A stretch of DNA of 64,000 nt. Origin: Lachnospiraceae bacterium (GTDB taxonomy: Bacteria; Bacillota; Clostridia; Lachnospirales; Lachnospiraceae). Below, piece by piece: positions 1 through 7,357 of the stretch. Within the stretch, counting starts at the first letter, position 1. Every line of letters starts with the position of its first letter. The stretch spans positions 1-64,000 of the forward strand of contig CAJTCY010000009.1 of the NCBI GenBank assembly GCA_910575075.1. Reading direction: 5' to 3'. The translations under genes and the position numbers were made by a program. The notes under the pieces were generated by a model. That model saw only the letters and a list, made by a program, of their open reading frames with translations, had not been told where the DNA came from and made no database searches.

Positions 1-93
1 AGGCCCCTTGGAGAGTACAAGGTAGATAGGGCAGGGGTGGAAGTGCAGCAATGCATGGAGCTGACTGTTACTAATCGGCCGAGGGCTTGACCA
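1..93 (+). rRNA. 23S ribosomal RNA, 3' end (partial)
   Basis: The first bases match the conserved 3' end of bacterial 23S rRNA: the GAGCTGACTG segment, then TACTAATCGG and the closing GAGGGCTTGACC. Only the last ~90 nt lie in the window and the exact 3' end is estimated. No 5S rRNA is recognisable before or after the following tRNA-Asn, so 5S is either elsewhere in this operon or absent from it. Confidence 0.93.
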
Positions 94-153
94 GAAAAAG
101 GGAACGGGTCATCTGTGTGAATTTTTGAAGGTATAGGAGAAAAAAGAGAATAA

Positions 154-225
154 TCCTCGATAGCTCAATGGTAGAGCACTCGGCTGTTAACCGAGTTGTT
201 GTAGGTTCGAGCCCTACTCGGGGAG
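154..225 (+). tRNA. tRNA-Asn (anticodon GTT)
   Basis: Full cloverleaf: acceptor arms TCCTCGA and TCGGGGA, D-arm with GGTAGAGCA, anticodon stem CTCGG/CCGAG around loop CTGTTAA (anticodon GTT), and T-loop GTTCGAGCC. CCA is not encoded. It lies ~60 nt behind the 23S gene and is probably the last gene of the rRNA operon. Confidence 0.95.
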
Positions 226-236
226 TTTAAAGAAAG

Positions 237-266
237 CCTGTGGACATCAGTGTCCGCAGGTTTTTT
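237..266 (+). terminator. Intrinsic terminator of the rRNA/tRNA-Asn operon
   Basis: Ten-base-pair stem (CCTGTGGACA against TGTCCGCAGG, with one G-U pair) and a short loop, followed by six T. Confidence 0.85.
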
Positions 267-337
267 AGTACACTAAGGATGATAAAAAGATATGCAGTCA
301 TTATATTGATAATTTGAGCATTTTTCAGCACCTGTAC

Positions 338-366
338 TTGAATGATTGCATAAAATGTGTTATAAA
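338..366 (+). promoter_or_regulatory. Promoter for the cation-efflux gene
   Basis: TTGAAT (338-343), 17-bp spacer, TATAAA (361-366). It lies ~50 nt upstream of the riboswitch-like leader, the right place to transcribe it. Confidence 0.55.
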
Positions 367-412
367 ATAATTACTCTTTGCACTGCATTACATTCTTTCG
401 GAATGCGAAATC

Positions 413-492
413 ACCAGTACAAACTGAGCAGGCTATGAACCATATGTTTATGAAGCCGGGCTGCAAATTTGCAGCAGCAGATTGAGTTTATT
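413..492 (+). promoter_or_regulatory. Probable NiCo (czcD-type) riboswitch aptamer
   Basis: The leader of the CDF exporter gene has conserved purine-rich joints around small stems: ACTGAGCAGGC, then AAGCCGGGCTGC, then the hairpin GCTGC-aaattt-GCAGC running into AGCAG, with AAACT (421-425) able to pair with AGTTT (485-489) as a closing helix. This resembles the four-way-junction NiCo motif known to control czcD/CDF genes in Firmicutes. The assignment comes from memory of the motif plus genetic context (a CDF gene downstream and a terminator between them). A covariance-model search would settle it. Confidence 0.68.
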
Positions 493-535
493 CACATCTG
501 TGGGACAGTTGTATGTTCCATAGGTGTGTTTTTTA
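493..535 (+). terminator. Leader terminator (riboswitch expression platform)
   Basis: A 14-bp stem (493-506 against 515-528, with G-U pairs) and an 8-nt loop, followed by a run of six T. It lies between the aptamer-like structure and the coding start, as expected for transcription attenuation relieved by metal. Confidence 0.75.
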
Positions 536-622
536 TACTTTTTCGTAACATCTGTGGTAATAAAGTCTAATGAAGTGCTTATAAGAGATACTCGTAAACT
601 TTAATACAAGGAGGATTTTTTT

Positions 623-1528
623 ATGGCAGTAAAATCAAAGGAGGCATTGAATGAAAATGCTATCATCAAACAAATTTCATTGGTAGGAATTATCGGTAAT
701 ATTGTACTCTGCGCATTTAAAATGTTTGCAGGAATTGTTGGAAAATCGGGAGCGATGGTTTCCGATGCGGTTCATTCCCTTTCGGATGTGTTTGCTACAT
801 TTATTGCATTTTTAGGTGTCAGAATGTCAAAAAAGGGTGCAGATAAAGCGCATCCGTATGGACATGAGAGAATAGAGTGTATCGCATCTTTGATTTTGGG
901 ATTGGTTCTTTTAGCAACAGGGCTTGGAATTGGTAAAGTTGGTTTACAGAATATTTTTTCGGGTAATTATGGCCAGCTTACTGCTCCGGGGGCTATAGCG
1001 CTTATAGCCGCAGTTATATCAATCGCTGTGAAAGAAACTATGTATTGGTACACAAGACATTATGCAAAAATTTTAAATTCTGCTGCATTTATGGCTGACG
1101 CATGGCATCATCGCTCTGATGCATTTTCTTCGATTGGTTCTCTAATTGGTATTGGAGGTGCAATGCTGGGTTTTCCAGTATTGGATGCGGTTGCAAGTGT
1201 TATCATCTGCCTTTTCATTTTAAAGGTGGCTTTTGATATTTTATTAGATGCCGTAAAAAAAATGATAGATACTTCCTGTGGAGATGAGTACGAAAACAGA
1301 CTTGAGGAGTATATCTTAAAACAGAAGGATGTTGTCAGTGTAGACCTGCTCCATACCCGTATGTTTGGAAATAAAGTGTATATTGATTTGGAAATCAGTG
1401 TAAATGGGAATAAAACATTCAGGGAAGCCCATGCTGTCGCGGAAAATGTGCATGAAAATGTTGAGAAAGATTTTCCAAATACGAAGCATGTTATGGTCCA
1501 TGTTAACCCCACAGAACAGATGTCTTAA
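623..1528 (+). CDS. Cation diffusion facilitator (CDF) metal exporter
   Basis: A 301-residue inner-membrane antiporter of the CDF family, which expels divalent metals such as Zn, Co or Ni. Six membrane segments fill residues ~18-215. The two metal-site motifs are visible: H51-x3-D55 with the adjacent SDAVHSLSD, and H162-x3-D166 in ADAWHHRSDAF. The last ~95 residues form the soluble ferredoxin-like domain (VHVNP near the end). The ATG follows an AAGGAGGA site. A probable NiCo riboswitch and terminator precede it, which favours nickel/cobalt as substrate. The family is certain; the metal is inferred from context. Confidence 0.93.
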   Translation: MAVKSKEALNENAIIKQISLVGIIGNIVLCAFKMFAGIVGKSGAMVSDAVHSLSDVFATFIAFLGVRMSKKGADKAHPYGHERIECIASLILGLVLLATGLGIGKVGLQNIFSGNYGQLTAPGAIALIAAVISIAVKETMYWYTRHYAKILNSAAFMADAWHHRSDAFSSIGSLIGIGGAMLGFPVLDAVASVIICLFILKVAFDILLDAVKKMIDTSCGDEYENRLEEYILKQKDVVSVDLLHTRMFGNKVYIDLEISVNGNKTFREAHAVAENVHENVEKDFPNTKHVMVHVNPTEQMS

Positions 1529-1557
1529 TGCAGCGGTTTAAGACAAGGAGGTTTCTC

Positions 1558-2385
1558 ATGCAAAAATACCTTGAACTGGCAAGTGCATTAGAATATATAG
1601 AAAAACATATGCAGGGAAATTGTACACAGGCAGATATTGCAAAGGCTGCCTGTGTGTCCTTATCTGCTTTGCAGAAAATGTTTCGGTTTACATTCGGATA
1701 TAGTGTCAACGAATATATTTTAAAGAGAAAAATGACAGCAGCGGCAGAGGAACTTGAAAACTCTCCTTTACCTATATCAGAGCTTGCAATAAAGTATGGT
1801 TATTGTTCAACGGAGGCTTTCAGCAGGGCATTTTTAAAAGTGAATTGTGTGCTTCCCTCTGAATACCGGAAGGGAAAAAAGGTGCAGGCCGTATTTACGC
1901 CTCTGCAAGTTGATGAAACTGGAATAAGGCGGGAATCGCCTCTGCTGATTGAGGCAATTTACAATGCATGGGAATGTTATGTAGTGTGTTTTGATGTGGC
2001 AGGGATGAAAAAAATAGATAAAATTTCCCGTGAAGCAGGAAATTTTGCACTGCTGGAAACTGTACAGAGGATTCATGTGCATATCACACGGCACATTGCA
2101 CAAAAGGTGCGTATTTTCAGAATTGGCAGGGATGAGTATGCTTTGATTACTCCGTTTCTGCAAAGCAGCGAGGCAGAAAACTTTGTGTCAAAGGTTTTGG
2201 AACATAATGGGGATTGTTTTTCATATAAAGGACAATCTATTCCGCTCTATCTGCGGGGATGGTATGGAAAAAACATTTTGACAGAAGAAATACCGAATCC
2301 GGCAGAGGCGCTTCGGCAGAAAGTAAAGTATCAGGGATTTATGGAGGTGAAAAATGAAAGAAATCTTACACTCCGGATATCATAG
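1558..2385 (+). CDS. AraC-family regulator with degenerate GGDEF-like C-terminal domain
   Basis: About 275 residues. The N-terminal ~105 residues hold the double helix-turn-helix of AraC proteins (QADIAKAACVSLSALQKMF; ISELAIKYGYCSTEAFSRAF). The C-terminal part (residues ~140-240) resembles a diguanylate-cyclase fold: CFDVAGMKKIDKISREAGN followed by FRIGRDEYALIT, where GRDEY sits at the GGDEF position. The loop is altered, so cyclase activity is unlikely and a sensory role is more plausible. The in-frame ATG at 1528 overlaps the exporter stop, but the ATG at 1558 has an AAGGAGG site and is preferred. It may regulate the exporter or neighbouring genes; no target is shown by the sequence. Confidence 0.82.
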   Translation: MQKYLELASALEYIEKHMQGNCTQADIAKAACVSLSALQKMFRFTFGYSVNEYILKRKMTAAAEELENSPLPISELAIKYGYCSTEAFSRAFLKVNCVLPSEYRKGKKVQAVFTPLQVDETGIRRESPLLIEAIYNAWECYVVCFDVAGMKKIDKISREAGNFALLETVQRIHVHITRHIAQKVRIFRIGRDEYALITPFLQSSEAENFVSKVLEHNGDCFSYKGQSIPLYLRGWYGKNILTEEIPNPAEALRQKVKYQGFMEVKNERNLTLRIS

Positions 2386-2454
2386 CTTGTTACATTTATG
2401 TTCAATGCCTCTAATCAATTTTTACAAGAATATTAAAAAGCAGCCTATCATTCA

Positions 2455-2493
2455 TTTTATAAGGGGCAACTATGCTTTAGGTAGCGCCCCCTT
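2455..2493 (-). terminator. Probable terminator of the blaR1-like gene
   Basis: Read on the minus strand, AAGGGGGC is followed by an 18-nt loop, GCCCCTT and a T/A-rich tract. It lies directly beyond the stop of the minus-strand metallopeptidase gene. The stem is short and the T-run imperfect. Confidence 0.4.
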
Positions 2494-2510
2494 GTTGTTC
2501 CCTTGTCAAG

Positions 2511-4406
2511 CTATCGCATTTTAGTAAACAAATCATCAGATAAGACCGCAGCAAAATTGGTTTTCTTATCTGTTTGAGCCTTTAACAACCATTCCTGTTT
2601 TTCTTCCCTTGCCATATTGTCGAGCAGTATCGCAAAACGGGCAATATTACCAGATTCATAATATTTTTCGGCATAGCGTTTCAAATCACTCGGCTTTATA
2701 TAATCTGAAAGCACGGCAAAGAAATTTGATTTGTTATCCTGATCTGATTTATCTGCATACAGAAGAATTACATCTTCGTCTAAATTCCGTACAATCGCTG
2801 AAAAGAGTGCAATTTTATCAGCGTCATATATTTTCTGGCAGTAATCTTTTTGAATCTCCTTGTCTAATGCCGAAAACAGAGCAGAAAACCTGATTAAATC
2901 ATTATTCTGAAAGTATGTTTCCGTCAGAGCTGGTATGTCATCAACAGCAACAGGAGTTACGCTGATAATCAAAGGCATTTCTATTGTCGGGCTGACATTT
3001 GTACTTTTCAAAGAGTCTATCAATTCCCCTATTGCTGAAACAGCTTCACTGTCATTCATATAATTGTGCGCAGTATCAGAAAAATACAATGTCATTTTTG
3101 AGTTGTCCTTTAAAATAATTTCTGTCATTCCATAGGATTGATGGTCTTTGGCATATAAGTTCCAGCCCATTTCAATAATATAGGAATTACAATAATACCC
3201 ATTTTGCGTATAAGTATATTTGTAGGAATCATCATTCTCCAATTCCATATCATTCTCCAATTTTTCACTGCCTAAATACCGGCCTTTTCCTATATTTTCA
3301 TCATAAATATAAGTGTCTGTTTTACTGGTTTTCTCCGTTGATTCTTTAGAAACTGTTTCCGCAGAACTTGAATCAGCAACAATAGCTGGATAACCACCGA
3401 TAAAAACTGCACTCAATAAAATGCACAAAGTCAATACACTTGTTAAAATCCGAATGGTTTTTGTTTTACTTTTGAAACTCATAATAGCACCTAACCTTTC
3501 TTTTAATTGTTCTGCTCCCTCTGTCAAAGTGACGGAAGCTAAAGAATTTTTGTAAAGATTGTTCGATTTCAAAAAAGACAGCAATGTATCTCCGTATTCG
3601 CGCCTTGCATTATCATCAAGTACAGATATGACTTTTTCATCACACGATAATTCACAAGATTTATTCACTTCCTTTTCCAGTAGATATACAAAAGGATTGA
3701 ACCAATGGACGCAGACAACCAACTGTATCAGCCATTTGTAAAATAAATCCTTTTGTTTGTAATGGGTTAGCTCATGTATAAAGATATAAGACAATTCTTT
3801 ATCGTCCAGTTTGTGGGCAGGTAAAACAATTCTTGGACGAAAGAAGCCAATCATGATCGGGGAAGCAATCAGCGAATTATTGGACAGTTCCACCCTTGTT
3901 TTAATATGCAGTTTTTCTTCACAATCGAACAGCAGATTTAAAGTTTTAATATCTGATACATCTGTATTGCCTGCTTTGATATACTGGATAAAAACTTGAT
4001 AAACCGTTATCTTACGGACAAACAGAACCAGTGCCAATGCTAACCAAATATAAAACAGGAAGACATAAAGATTCAATGGCTCACGCACAGCAACTGAGGC
4101 TATATCCCGGTTGGTTTGTATTGGTTCTGCTCCACTATTATCTGCATTTACGGAATCAGGAGCATTGGGGCTTGTGTGTATTTCACTCGTTACCGCTGCT
4201 GTATCAAATCTTTCAAATAAACTTCCAACAATCGTGGTATCGGGGGCAAAAGGAAACAGAAACCGCAGAGCAACGATTATCCAAATATAATATTGCCAAC
4301 ACCTGCTGAATCTGTTTTTATATAACGGTTTCAAGCCCAAAATGAACAGCAATAACAGTGCGCCGGAAACAGACAGTGATAATAATATTTTCATAAACTC
4401 ATTCAT
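2511..4406 (-). CDS. BlaR1/MecR1-like M56 membrane metallopeptidase with an unusual sensor domain
   Basis: About 631 residues. Several N-terminal membrane helices surround a cytoplasmic zinc protease domain with HELTH (residues ~211-215) and a downstream ELSCDE, the M56 signature. A further helix at ~318-345 leads to a ~280-residue extracytoplasmic C-terminus. In BlaR1 that part is a penicillin-binding domain; here no SxxK/KTG-type motifs are seen. Instead there are three related helical units around RFSALFSALD, ALFSAIVRNLD and RFAILLDNMAREE. The protein should sense a signal outside the cell and inactivate the neighbouring BlaI-like repressor by proteolysis. The ATG at 4406 overlaps the repressor stop by 8 nt and has a GGAG site; an upstream TTG is less likely. 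Confidence 0.88.
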   Translation of the reverse strand: MNEFMKILLSLSVSGALLLLFILGLKPLYKNRFSRCWQYYIWIIVALRFLFPFAPDTTIVGSLFERFDTAAVTSEIHTSPNAPDSVNADNSGAEPIQTNRDIASVAVREPLNLYVFLFYIWLALALVLFVRKITVYQVFIQYIKAGNTDVSDIKTLNLLFDCEEKLHIKTRVELSNNSLIASPIMIGFFRPRIVLPAHKLDDKELSYIFIHELTHYKQKDLFYKWLIQLVVCVHWFNPFVYLLEKEVNKSCELSCDEKVISVLDDNARREYGDTLLSFLKSNNLYKNSLASVTLTEGAEQLKERLGAIMSFKSKTKTIRILTSVLTLCILLSAVFIGGYPAIVADSSSAETVSKESTEKTSKTDTYIYDENIGKGRYLGSEKLENDMELENDDSYKYTYTQNGYYCNSYIIEMGWNLYAKDHQSYGMTEIILKDNSKMTLYFSDTAHNYMNDSEAVSAIGELIDSLKSTNVSPTIEMPLIISVTPVAVDDIPALTETYFQNNDLIRFSALFSALDKEIQKDYCQKIYDADKIALFSAIVRNLDEDVILLYADKSDQDNKSNFFAVLSDYIKPSDLKRYAEKYYESGNIARFAILLDNMAREEKQEWLLKAQTDKKTNFAAVLSDDLFTKMR

Positions 4407-4773
4407 TTTCTTTTCTCCAAAAGGTTTCAATTTCTTTCAATTCATCTGCTGAAAGAATATCCTGCCGCAACAGTGTTGATACTAAATTTTTTACATTTCC
4501 GCTGTAAACTTTATTAAGAAAGCTGTGTGTCTGCATGGTCTGATATTCCACTTCTGTTACCGTAGCTACATATTCATTCCGTCTGCCGATTTTTTTGACT
4601 TTCAAGAATTTTTTTTCTACCAGCCGGGAAAGCAACGTAAGTACAGTATTGCTTTTCCATTCGTTTTTATCTTTTTCCAGTTCCTCCATAATGAGGGAAT
4701 ATAAAGCCGCCCCTCCATTTTTCCAAATAATTTTCATTAGTACCAGTTCGGATTCAGAGATTTGCTGTGCCAT
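4399..4773 (-). CDS. BlaI/MecI/CopY-family repressor
   Basis: A 124-residue winged-helix repressor: SESELVLMKIIWKNGG starts the helix-turn-helix, NTVLTLLSRLVEKKFL is the recognition helix and EYVATVT the wing; the rest is the dimerisation helix region. Family length is 120-130 residues. It overlaps the M56 protease gene, the classic repressor/protease pair in which signal-activated cleavage of BlaI relieves repression. An AGGAGGACC site precedes the ATG, and two operator-like repeats lie upstream. Autoregulation of both genes is therefore likely. Confidence 0.93.
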   Translation of the reverse strand: MAQQISESELVLMKIIWKNGGAALYSLIMEELEKDKNEWKSNTVLTLLSRLVEKKFLKVKKIGRRNEYVATVTEVEYQTMQTHSFLNKVYSGNVKNLVSTLLRQDILSADELKEIETFWRKENE

Positions 4774-4789
4774 GTGGTCCTCCTTTTAT

Positions 4790-4843
4790 ATCAACACTTT
4801 GTAGGTGTGAATTTATATTAACACTTTGTAGGTGATATTGCAA
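4790..4843 (-). promoter_or_regulatory. Promoter and two operator repeats of the BlaI-like operon
   Basis: An 18-bp sequence occurs twice, at 4790-4807 and 4817-4834, with one mismatch (27-bp period). On the minus strand each reads CACCTACAAAGTGTT, fitting the TACA-N3-TGT type of BlaI/MecI operator half-sites. A minus-strand promoter TTGCAA (4843-4838), 17 bp, TAATAT (4820-4815) has the upstream repeat inside its spacer; the other repeat lies just before the ribosome binding site. Confidence 0.72.
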
Positions 4844-5039
4844 TACCCAAAAAGAATTATTACAGGGCTTGTGCTTCTTACAAATCTGTTTCTTCCTGTG
4901 AAAGAAAATATCCTTTTGGCTTTCGATCTTGTTATTTGATAAGTGCACAAGAAAAATGAAGGAGATGTGATGAAACCCGTTCATTTTTCAGGCAGCATGA
5001 TTAGAAAATTGGAATGTGATATATTCCTCTCTTTTTCTG

Positions 5040-5097
5040 TTGACATGAAGGAATAAAAGTGATATATTTGTCGTGTAAAGAGATAAATATATCACTT
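5040..5097 (+). promoter_or_regulatory. Strong promoter overlapped by a 13-bp inverted repeat
   Basis: TTGACA (5040-5045), 17-bp spacer, TATATT (5063-5068). A perfect inverted repeat, AAGTGATATATTT at 5057-5069 and its complement at 5085-5097, covers the -10 box and start site. It is a good operator candidate for the XRE protein encoded second in this operon. The remaining sequence between 4844 and 5039 shows nothing recognisable. Confidence 0.7.
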
Positions 5098-5113
5098 CGC
5101 TGGGAGGAACAAT

Positions 5114-5782
5114 ATGAAAAAGAACAAAATGAAAATTTGGGTTGGCTGTGGGATACTTTGTGTTTTGAGTGTACTTATTTCATCATGGTATGCAGTTGCA
5201 TTCAATGATTCCCGTCTGGTAGTTCCCACAGATTTTGAAAATTATGTGTTTCACGCAAAGGATCTGCCGATGATTATTTCGGTATTGATCACTTGCATTT
5301 ATATGTTTGCCATAGCGATTAGGCTTTTTATCAAAATTAGAAAAAGACAGAAACAGGTGGAAGAAACAGCTGTCCATCGTAAAGTGAATCCGGGACTGGG
5401 CTTTTTAGGTTTGTTTGGCTTTTTGGGGTTTGCCGGTTTCTGGACATACTCTCTGAACGGTACAGTTTATCCATTTGCATTTTTTCTTTTCTTTGGATTT
5501 TTCGGCTTTTTCTATGAGGGGAAGATGTCAGGAACTTTTATGGATGAACGCTTCCGTGAAAACGCAGACCGTGCCAGGCTGAAAGCGTATAGAATTACTT
5601 TTGAGGTTATGTTTGTTGCGTTAGTAATTCTCTGTCAGGGAAAACTTTTTGGAAGCCTTGAGCACACTCTGATTGCTGCGATTATTATACTTTCCCTCGC
5701 TTTAGCGTCAGGGCTTTTCCTCTCTGAATATTTGTTATACCGTTATGACCATGATGGCCAGACAGATGAAGGTGAGGAATAA
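5114..5782 (+). CDS. DUF3796-like membrane protein
   Basis: A 222-residue protein with membrane segments at ~8-28 and ~53-73, a phenylalanine/glycine-rich pair near 95-135 (GFLGLFGFLGFAGFW; FFGFFGFFYEGKMS) and two more at ~165-205. The GF-rich pair followed by DERFRENADRARLKAY is typical of the DUF3796 family of unknown function. The XRE regulator starts 4 nt after its stop, the usual arrangement for this family, so the two probably form one module. What the protein senses or does is not known. Confidence 0.75.
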   Translation: MKKNKMKIWVGCGILCVLSVLISSWYAVAFNDSRLVVPTDFENYVFHAKDLPMIISVLITCIYMFAIAIRLFIKIRKRQKQVEETAVHRKVNPGLGFLGLFGFLGFAGFWTYSLNGTVYPFAFFLFFGFFGFFYEGKMSGTFMDERFRENADRARLKAYRITFEVMFVALVILCQGKLFGSLEHTLIAAIIILSLALASGLFLSEYLLYRYDHDGQTDEGEE

Positions 5783-5785
5783 GAG

Positions 5786-5986
5786 ATGGCAGAATTTGTA
5801 TGCAGATTAAAAAGATATCGGCAAATGAAAGACTTAACCCAGGAACAATTGGCAGAAAAAGTAGGCGTGCGCAGGGAGACAATTATGCGCCTGGAAAAAG
5901 CACAGTATAATCCTTCATTGAAGCTGGCAATTGATATTTCCCGGGTTGTAGAAGCTCCGATTGAAGAAATCTTTATTTTTAAATGA
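5786..5986 (+). CDS. XRE-family small DNA-binding regulator
   Basis: A 66-residue protein that is almost only a helix-turn-helix: [20 protein letters not shown], then [20 protein letters not shown], ending in a [12 protein letters not shown] tail, as in many short Cro/CI-type regulators. It is coupled to the DUF3796-like gene. The inverted repeat over the operon promoter is its likely binding site. Confidence 0.92.
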   Translation: MAEFVCRLKRYRQMKDLTQEQLAEKVGVRRETIMRLEKAQYNPSLKLAIDISRVVEAPIEEIFIFK

Positions 5987-6199
5987 GCTGTTGTCAAAGT
6001 GCCCCGCGATAAAGGTCATTATGAACAGTGAGTCTATGCCCGCACTGCTGAGGGGGGCAAAATTCATTCGTTGGCGGCTGCAGCAGCTTATTGGCAAATC
6101 TCATTTTCTAAAATCATTTTGCAGTGAGGACTTGAGAAAATATAAAAAGCATACTGCAGGAGCAAGGAACATTCCACAGCGCCCAGAAAACATTTCACA

Positions 6200-6577
6200 G
6201 CAATTTCATTGTTTTGGCAGTACTGGCAGATTATAATAAAATATCTGATGCCCGTCCAGTTTTATTTCCTGGTAAAAATCCTGAAAAAGAAACTAATGCA
6301 GCAAATGTTTCTGGTTTATAAGAAACTGCAGCAGAATTTCCGTCTTGGCATGGAATTATCACTGCTGGAACAGGAAGAGCATTCGCTGAGCCGTTATGTG
6401 GAAGAAGCGAAGACCCGTTACGATGAAACAAAGTCATTCCGTCATGATATAAGAAATCATATCACAGTGATGCAAGACCTTTTGCAAAACGGTAAACTGA
6501 AAGAGGCGGTAAGCTATATTGAGGATATGGATGATATGGCGGAAAAATGTCATACCTCTGCAGCCCACAGTGATTAG
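6200..6577 (+). pseudogene. Truncated GHKL-type sensor histidine kinase
   Basis: The open frame holds a membrane-like start (MPVQFYFLVKILKK), a coiled-coil linker and the phosphoacceptor box TKSFRHDIRNHITVMQDLL followed by GKLKEAVSYIEDM, as in AgrC/VirS-like GHKL kinases. The frame then stops (HTSAAHSD) where the ATPase domain should begin, and no ATPase-coding sequence follows. Most of the membrane domain is also missing. This is the remains of a kinase gene. The stretch 5987-6199 shows no intact gene. Confidence 0.75.
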
Positions 6578-6739
6578 TGTAGTATGAATACTGGGAAATG
6601 GTGGCAAATGCATTTTGCTTTATGGTATATTTATGAGTGTGCTTTAGAGAATGGTCATTATTATATAGCTGACAATCCTGGATGAAGTTAAAACAACAAA
6701 AAAGAGTGAAAATCTGAATTGGCGGAGGAGAAAGATAAG

Positions 6740-7339
6740 ATGAAGAAAACATTATTATTTGTAATTTTACAGCAGTATGCAGATTGGGAAGCGGCATATA
6801 TTTCATCTGCAATTTCTATGCTAGGGCAGGGAGAATATGAGATAAAAACAGTATCGTTGTCAAAAGACCCTGTAATATCCATAGGTGGTTTTAGCGTATT
6901 ACCAGATTACAATATTGAATCTGTCCCTGATGATTATGAAGCGGTAATTTTAATTGGCGGAATGGCGTGGAGAAATAAAAATGCACGAAAGGTAGAAACG
7001 CTTGTACAGGACTGTTTTCAAAAAGAAAAAGTATTAGGTGGCATTTGTGATGCTTCTGCTTTTTTAGGCACGTTAGGTATTCTGAATAATGTGATACATA
7101 CGAGCAATGACTTAAATGATTTGAAAGAATGGGCAGGCTCTGCTTATGCTGGAGAAGCAAAATATATCGCAAAACAGGCGGTTCGTGATAAAAATATTAT
7201 AACAGCCAATGGAACGGCTCCAATGGAATTCGCAAAAGAAATTTTATTGGCGTTAAAAGTTTCAAGCGAAGAAAAAATAGTTGAGTGGTATAATTTTCAT
7301 AAATTAGGCTTTTACGTTGCACCTATGCCGCAAATATAA
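6740..7339 (+). CDS. DJ-1/PfpI-family (class I glutamine amidotransferase-like) protein
   Basis: A 199-residue cytosolic protein of the DJ-1/ThiJ/PfpI superfamily. The start KKTLLFVILQQYADWEAAY and the EAVILIGGMAWRN strand are typical, and the nucleophile elbow is GGICDASAFLG with the expected cysteine. Family members act as stress-related glyoxalases, chaperones or peptidases; the exact reaction cannot be read from sequence. The ATG at 6740 is preferred because GGAGGAG lies upstream; the frame runs back to a TTG at 6719. An acetyltransferase-like gene follows 18 nt later, resembling the yoaZ/yoaP kind of pair. Confidence 0.85.
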   Translation: MKKTLLFVILQQYADWEAAYISSAISMLGQGEYEIKTVSLSKDPVISIGGFSVLPDYNIESVPDDYEAVILIGGMAWRNKNARKVETLVQDCFQKEKVLGGICDASAFLGTLGILNNVIHTSNDLNDLKEWAGSAYAGEAKYIAKQAVRDKNIITANGTAPMEFAKEILLALKVSSEEKIVEWYNFHKLGFYVAPMPQI

Positions 7340-7357
7340 ATTTCGGAGGAAAATCAA

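Noticed and set aside
2354-2524. 56-codon frame starting near the end of the AraC gene with a GGAGGTG site
   Set aside because: No recognisable sequence pattern, and it runs through the terminator of the convergent gene; perhaps a truncated relic, but not supportable.
3559-4309. Plus-strand frames opposite the M56 protease gene
   Set aside because: They are shadows of the minus-strand gene, whose HELTH motif and membrane pattern are clear.
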